A stretch of 64,000 nucleotides of DNA from Hemicordylus capensis. Lineage: Eukaryota; Chordata; Lepidosauria; Squamata; Cordylidae. The stretch's first letter is position 1; every line of letters starts with the position of its first letter. Below the pieces are notes generated by a model, which searched no databases, had not been told where the DNA came from, and saw only the letters and a list, made by a program, of their open reading frames with translations. A program made the position numbers and the translations under genes. The stretch spans positions 285,160,863-285,224,862 of the forward strand of contig NC_069660.1 in NCBI RefSeq assembly GCF_027244095.1, given 5' to 3'. Below are positions 61,201-64,000 of the stretch, piece after piece.

Positions 61201-63018
61201 GTTCCTAGCTGCTGCCATGCTGATGGAATAGAAAAGCTTTAGTTACCAAGGAACATAGGAAGCTGCCATATGCTGAATCAGACCATTGGTCCATCTAGCT
61301 CAGTATTGTCTACACAGACTGGCAGCGGCTTCTCCAAGGTTGCAGGCAGGAATCTTTCTCATCCCTATCTTGGAGATGCCAGGGAGGGAACTTAGAACCA
61401 AAATGCTCTTCCCAGAGCAGCTCCATTCCCCTAAGGAGAATATCTTACAGTGCTTACATTTCTCGTCTCCCTTTCATATGCAACCAGGGCAGACCCTGCT
61501 TAGCTAAGGGGACAAGCTCTCTCTAGTCTTTATGTCCACAGAGCTTGATGCTGGACAGACCAATTTCGATATTCCTTTAGTGCTACATTCTTGGCAAGTG
61601 GGTCATAGGTGGGCCTCTTCTTTACTGAAAGGCCTGTATTGGCCTCTGTGATTGTACAGGAGTCCTCCCCTGAACTTCCAAGCATCAGATTAAACCTTCC
61701 TCTTTAATAACAGCATCAAGCTTTATGATTTATTTATTTTTTAAATCTCTTTGAAAAGGTGCTATCTGGTTGTGAAGAGGTTATTTATTTAACTTTCCAA
61801 CCCCAGCACAGCAGCCCTCCAGTGGCTGTTGCTTGTCTTATGTTTCTTTTTTAGACTGTGAGCCTTTGAGGACAGGAAGCCATTTATTTATTTATATCTA
61901 TGTTAGCTGCTTTGGGAACAGTCATTTATGTCGTGGTGGTATTTTCTTATTTGTTTAATACATATTTTATTTGTCTATGTAAACTGCTTTGGAAACCTTT
62001 GTTGAAAAGCGGTATTTAAGTAGTAGTAGTAGTAGTAGTAGTAATGCTGTCAGATGAGGTCCTCTTTAAGAGCCTGGGATTGGTGGTGTCAATTCGGCAA
62101 GTAGAACGTTCTTTCTTTCTCTTCTGACATCTGAACATGCTCTTCCTACAAGGAACCTAAAGTGATGGATATATGTTTCCCAGGCAGGCTTCCATCTTGG
62201 TAATGCTTAGGCTAGACCTGTTTAGCTTCAGAGATGGAACACTCATCAGGCATTTTTAGACTGCCGTCTTTATTTTAAAACCACATTTTAAGCTTGCAAG
62301 TACATAGGAAAAACTTGCCAGGCTTCAAAGCAATTGTTACTTGCCCCAGGTGGGTAGCAAGCTGCAAGACTGTTCTGCTTGTCTGCAGCCATGCCTGGTA
62401 GCTGTTACAATTTGCTGTCCTTGGGAACATAAGAAGCTGCCACATACTGAGTCAGACTCTGGCTCAGTATTGTCCTCACAGACTGGCAGTGGCTTCTCCA
62501 AGGCTGCAGGCAGGAATCTCTCTCAGCCCTATCCTGGAGAAGCCAGGGAGAGAACTTGGAACTTTCTGTTCTTCCCAGAGCAGCTCCATTCCCTGAGGGG
62601 AATATCTTATAGTGCTCGCACTTCTAGTCTCCCATTCATATGCAAGTAGGGCAGACCCTGCTTAGCTAAGGGGACAAATTATGCTTGCTACCACAAGACG
62701 AGCTCTTCTCTCCCCTTTTCCCATAAAGTGACATTGAATAATATTGTACTCTGTGCTCTCCCTCTACAGGCAGAGAGACCTGAACATCAGAAAAAAGAGA
62801 TCCCAAAGAGCAAGTGTCGTAAAGCCAGGCGGCGCCATACGGACATGGTGGCAGCATTCAATCGCAGGCAAAAGAAGAACATCTGGCTAGAAACGCACAT
62901 CTGGCATGCAAAACGGTTTCACATGGTGAAGAAATGGGGCTACTGCTTGGGAGACAAGCCCACCACCAAGAGCTATAGGGCTTGCTACCGAGCCATGACA
63001 AACCACTGCCTCCTCCAG
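56273..63018 (+). CDS. POP1: POP1 (RNase P/MRP protein subunit POP1), N-terminal part, continues beyond the window
   Basis: Four coding exons join in phase: 56273-56417, 58675-58749, 59869-60044 and 62770-63018 (about 215 residues of roughly 1,000). POP1 is the largest protein of RNase P (tRNA 5' maturation) and RNase MRP (rRNA processing) and wraps their RNA in the nucleus/nucleolus. The product starts [20 protein letters not shown], close to human, then [41 protein letters not shown] and, in the last exon, [20 protein letters not shown] and [11 protein letters not shown], the highly conserved POP1 N-terminal domain rich in Arg/Lys. The region between residues about 49 and 68 is much shorter than in human. 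The gene diverges from RIDA over a shared promoter. Confidence 0.97.
56418..57261. other. POP1 intron 2, proximal part
   Basis: No repeat family recognised. The 264-codon open frame from 56875 to 57669 crosses this stretch and the next element and is judged accidental. Confidence 0.45.
57262..57770. mobile_element. hAT-like MITE relative, left end clear
   Basis: It begins ATAGGGATGTGCAGAATTGG, then CGGTTTGAACTCGAACCGGA, as in the MITEs at 27195 and 38885. The interior has inverse blocks (TTGTAAAGGGGAGTCC, CTTGTAAAGGGGAACCC; GGTTCCAGCC, GGCTGTGCC). The right end is not identified. Confidence 0.5.
57848..58062 (+). mobile_element. tRNA-derived SINE, Sauria type
   Basis: TGGTGTAGTGCTTAGAGTGC, CTGGACTAGGACCGGGGAGA and GAGTTCAAATCCCCATTCAG form the head; GGGCTCCTTGGAAGAAGAAC and GGGATATAAATGTAAAATAA form the tail. 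Confidence 0.87.
58219..58507 (-). repeat. LINE-type 3' end repeat with long AAT tail
   Basis: About 16 AAT units, then TTTGATTTCTATACCGCCCT and CCAAAAATGGCTCAGGGCGG; it ends AGTAAAAGGTGCCTCTTTGC and CCAGTTAGCAGGGG. It ends about 170 bp before POP1 exon 3. Confidence 0.82.
58675..58749 (+). CDS. POP1: POP1 coding exon 3
   Basis: The acceptor is tcaacag|AACTGCGC and the donor is ATAACAG|GTAAGC, phase 1 on both sides. It encodes [17 protein letters not shown] then NEMPKYIT. Only the last part resembles human (EIPKYIT). Confidence 0.88.
59003..59180 (-). mobile_element. CR1 LINE 3' end
   Basis: CATAAGAACAGCCCTGCTGG, ATCAGGCCCACGATCCATCT and CAGTGGCCCACCAGATGCCC, the reversed CR1 3' end. Confidence 0.84.
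59181..59868. other. POP1 intron 3, right part
   Basis: At 59580-59650 there is a palindrome-type MITE fragment (GTTAATCATGACTAGTCC, the inverse GGGACTGAATCATGACTAAC). Otherwise nothing recognised. Confidence 0.45.
59869..60044 (+). CDS. POP1: POP1 coding exon 4
   Basis: The acceptor is ctttcag|TGTCTCC. It encodes [16 protein letters not shown] through RELARRE. Phase 0 with the next exon places the donor at AGAGAA|GTCAGT, a GT donor with C at +3. The conserved sequence on both sides makes the boundary secure. Confidence 0.95.
60045..61249. other. POP1 intron 4, left part, with a LINE-type remnant at about 60640-60960
   Basis: GAGAAGGCCACCTGCTGCCC, GGTGCCCAAGTATCGGGCTG, TTTGGAGCTTTAAAGGGAAG and ACATCTTGAATTGATTGTGG follow a wording common in lizard LINE untranslated regions (from memory). 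No gene is seen. Confidence 0.45.
61250..61524 (-). mobile_element. 5S-rRNA-derived SINE, head slightly shortened
   Basis: GGAACATAGGAAGCTGCCAT opens it and CAGACCCTGCTTAGCTAAGG, GGACAAGCTCTC close it. The outermost head bases are missing. Confidence 0.85.
61795..62043 (+). repeat. LINE-type 3' end repeat, diverged, with AGT tail
   Basis: CCCCAGCACAGCAGCCCTCC, AGTGGCTGTTGCTTGTCTTA and TTTTAGACTGTGAGCC as in the family at 12713, then a second end GTAAACTGCTTTGGAAACC, AAAGCGGTATTTAAG and an (AGT)n run. Confidence 0.6.
62422..62712 (-). mobile_element. 5S-rRNA-derived SINE, just before POP1 exon 5
   Basis: GGGAACATAAGAAGCTGCCA opens it, and GCAGACCCTGCTTAGCTAAG, CTACCACAAGACGAGCTC close it. 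A short internal stretch (CATTGGTCTATCTA part) is missing. The exon acceptor is at 62769. Confidence 0.86.
62770..63018 (+). CDS. POP1: POP1 coding exon 5
   Basis: The acceptor is ctctacag|GCAGAGAG and the donor is CTCCAG|GTATTG. It has 83 codons: [10 protein letters not shown] through NHCLLQ. A 5S-derived SINE ends only about 58 bp before it, so branch point and polypyrimidine tract lie between SINE and exon. Confidence 0.96.
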
Positions 63019-63267
63019 GTATTGTGACTGTTCATGGATCTGTTACTGGCAAGATAAAGAGCCTAGTTTTAAAGCCATGCATGTTTAGGCATCATCCTCT
63101 TCAGGATAGTAGATACCATTCAATAGCTTTTCCCTTTAGCATTCTGAAGCACCTGTTGGGTAGGCCAAAGTTAAAGCAGATTGACTTAAACCCATCTGAC
63201 CGATGTTTGTGTCGCACTGTGTTCCCATATCTTCAGCAATCTTGGATGTGGTGGAGTTCTTGCTGAG

Positions 63268-63476
63268 CCCTATTCACACGTTACGTTGCATGAGTGTACA
63301 GTGTAAATGAGTACAGATCTGTACCCAGGTATAGTTATTCACATGTTATGTTGAGCACAGGTATAGCACTACAATTCCTATCTTTACCGTACATTTGAGG
63401 GGCCTGTACCAAGATTCATTTGGTACAGGCCCAGTTGTACACTCATGCAACCTAATGTGTGAATAAGGGTCTGATA
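63268..63476. mobile_element. MITE with about 30-bp terminal inverted repeats, in POP1 intron 5
   Basis: The left end CCTATTCACACGTTACGTTG and then CATGAGTGTACA; the right end is the inverse (TGTACACTCATGCAACCTAA, TGTGTGAATAAGG) with a few changes. The interior shares GAGGGGCCTGTACC and the TTCACATGTTATGTTGAGCA words with the repeats near 19556 and 20487. Confidence 0.7.
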
Positions 63477-63860
63477 ACTTGAGCATTTTGGCCTTCTGCA
63501 TCTATAGATGACTTGGCTTAGTTCTTGCTCTTAGTGCAGATTGTACTGTAGAGTTGGAATAGTTTTTGACTAGTTTTTGGCTTTCCAGTTAGCATTTGGG
63601 CCCAGATGCAGGTGCTGGGTTTGATCTCAATGGTCTGGGTCCTTCCATATGTACTTCCCCTTAAGGTAGTCTGATAAAAACCCTGCTGTCTCCTTGAGAT
63701 GTGTCAGGCTTGTCACAGTCTCTCAGGAATTTCCTACTTAGAGGTTTTGTTGATTCCTTGCCTCTAAGCCTTTTGTCACCAGCTGAAAATGTTTTAACTG
63801 AGTAGGATCTGTAGGCTTGTCCGCTATTTTAGCTTATTGAATTGGCAAATGGCTCCCCTC

Positions 63861-64000
63861 CAGTGTCCCCTCTAAGGCGTGTGCACGTGTGCGTGCTCAC
63901 AAGTTTTTTGATGGCTGCTCAGTAAATTTTAGATCCCACTCAGCTTGGATCAGGAAGGCCCCACTCTGAATGCATGTGCGCGCACACTGCCTTGATGCTG
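63861..64000. repeat. Possible hAT-like element, cut by the window edge
   Basis: It starts CAGTGTCCCCTCTAAGGCGT, close to the CAGTGTTCCCTCTAA end of a common amniote hAT type (from memory). The remainder is beyond the edge. Confidence 0.4.

Overview
The window is nuclear DNA of a vertebrate, most probably a squamate reptile (lizard or snake). Three multi-exon host genes lie in a bed of reptile-type repeats: tRNA-derived SINEs of the Sauria type, 5S-rRNA-derived SINEs, CR1 and L2 LINEs, a BovB-type RTE LINE, R4/Dong and Vingi-like LINEs, hAT-like and Tigger-like DNA transposons, Helitron-like elements and LTR fossils. I cannot name the species.

Layout. 1-2.7 kb: left-truncated retroviral fossil (minus strand) with one LTR. 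2.7-21.3 kb: repeat-rich intergenic DNA with a tandem array of 130-145 bp units, a solo LTR with exact target duplications, two R4-type LINE copies and a Tigger/MER2-like transposon. 21.3-35.4 kb: ERICH5 (plus strand), four coding exons behind a GC-rich promoter. 35.4-41 kb: its 3' flank, with a second Tigger-like element, a hAT-like MITE and a GC-rich Helitron-like element. 41.1-53.5 kb: RIDA (minus strand), all six coding exons, reading as a complete 137-residue protein. 53.5-54.0 kb: a compact bidirectional promoter shared with POP1. 54.0-64 kb: the 5' part of POP1 (plus strand): one probable non-coding exon and four coding exons (about 215 residues). The rest of POP1 lies beyond the right edge.

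The order ERICH5 - RIDA - POP1, with RIDA and POP1 head to head, matches human 8q22 as I remember it, which supports all three calls. RIDA hydrolyses reactive enamine/imine by-products of amino acid metabolism. POP1 is the large scaffold protein of RNase P and RNase MRP. ERICH5 is a poorly characterised, acidic, probably membrane-anchored protein. Nothing suggests the three share a pathway; RIDA and POP1 share a promoter.

I found no hidden gene system. The most interesting signals are structural: an inverted, near-identical 165 bp duplication inside an R4 LINE, two SINE types with unrelated heads but the same CR1-like tail, a fold-back transposon split by a SINE, a Tigger element resembling primate MER2, and a Helitron-like family with GC-rich interiors. 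Exon coordinates were derived by hand from splice signals and phase; repeat boundaries are approximate unless target duplications are given.
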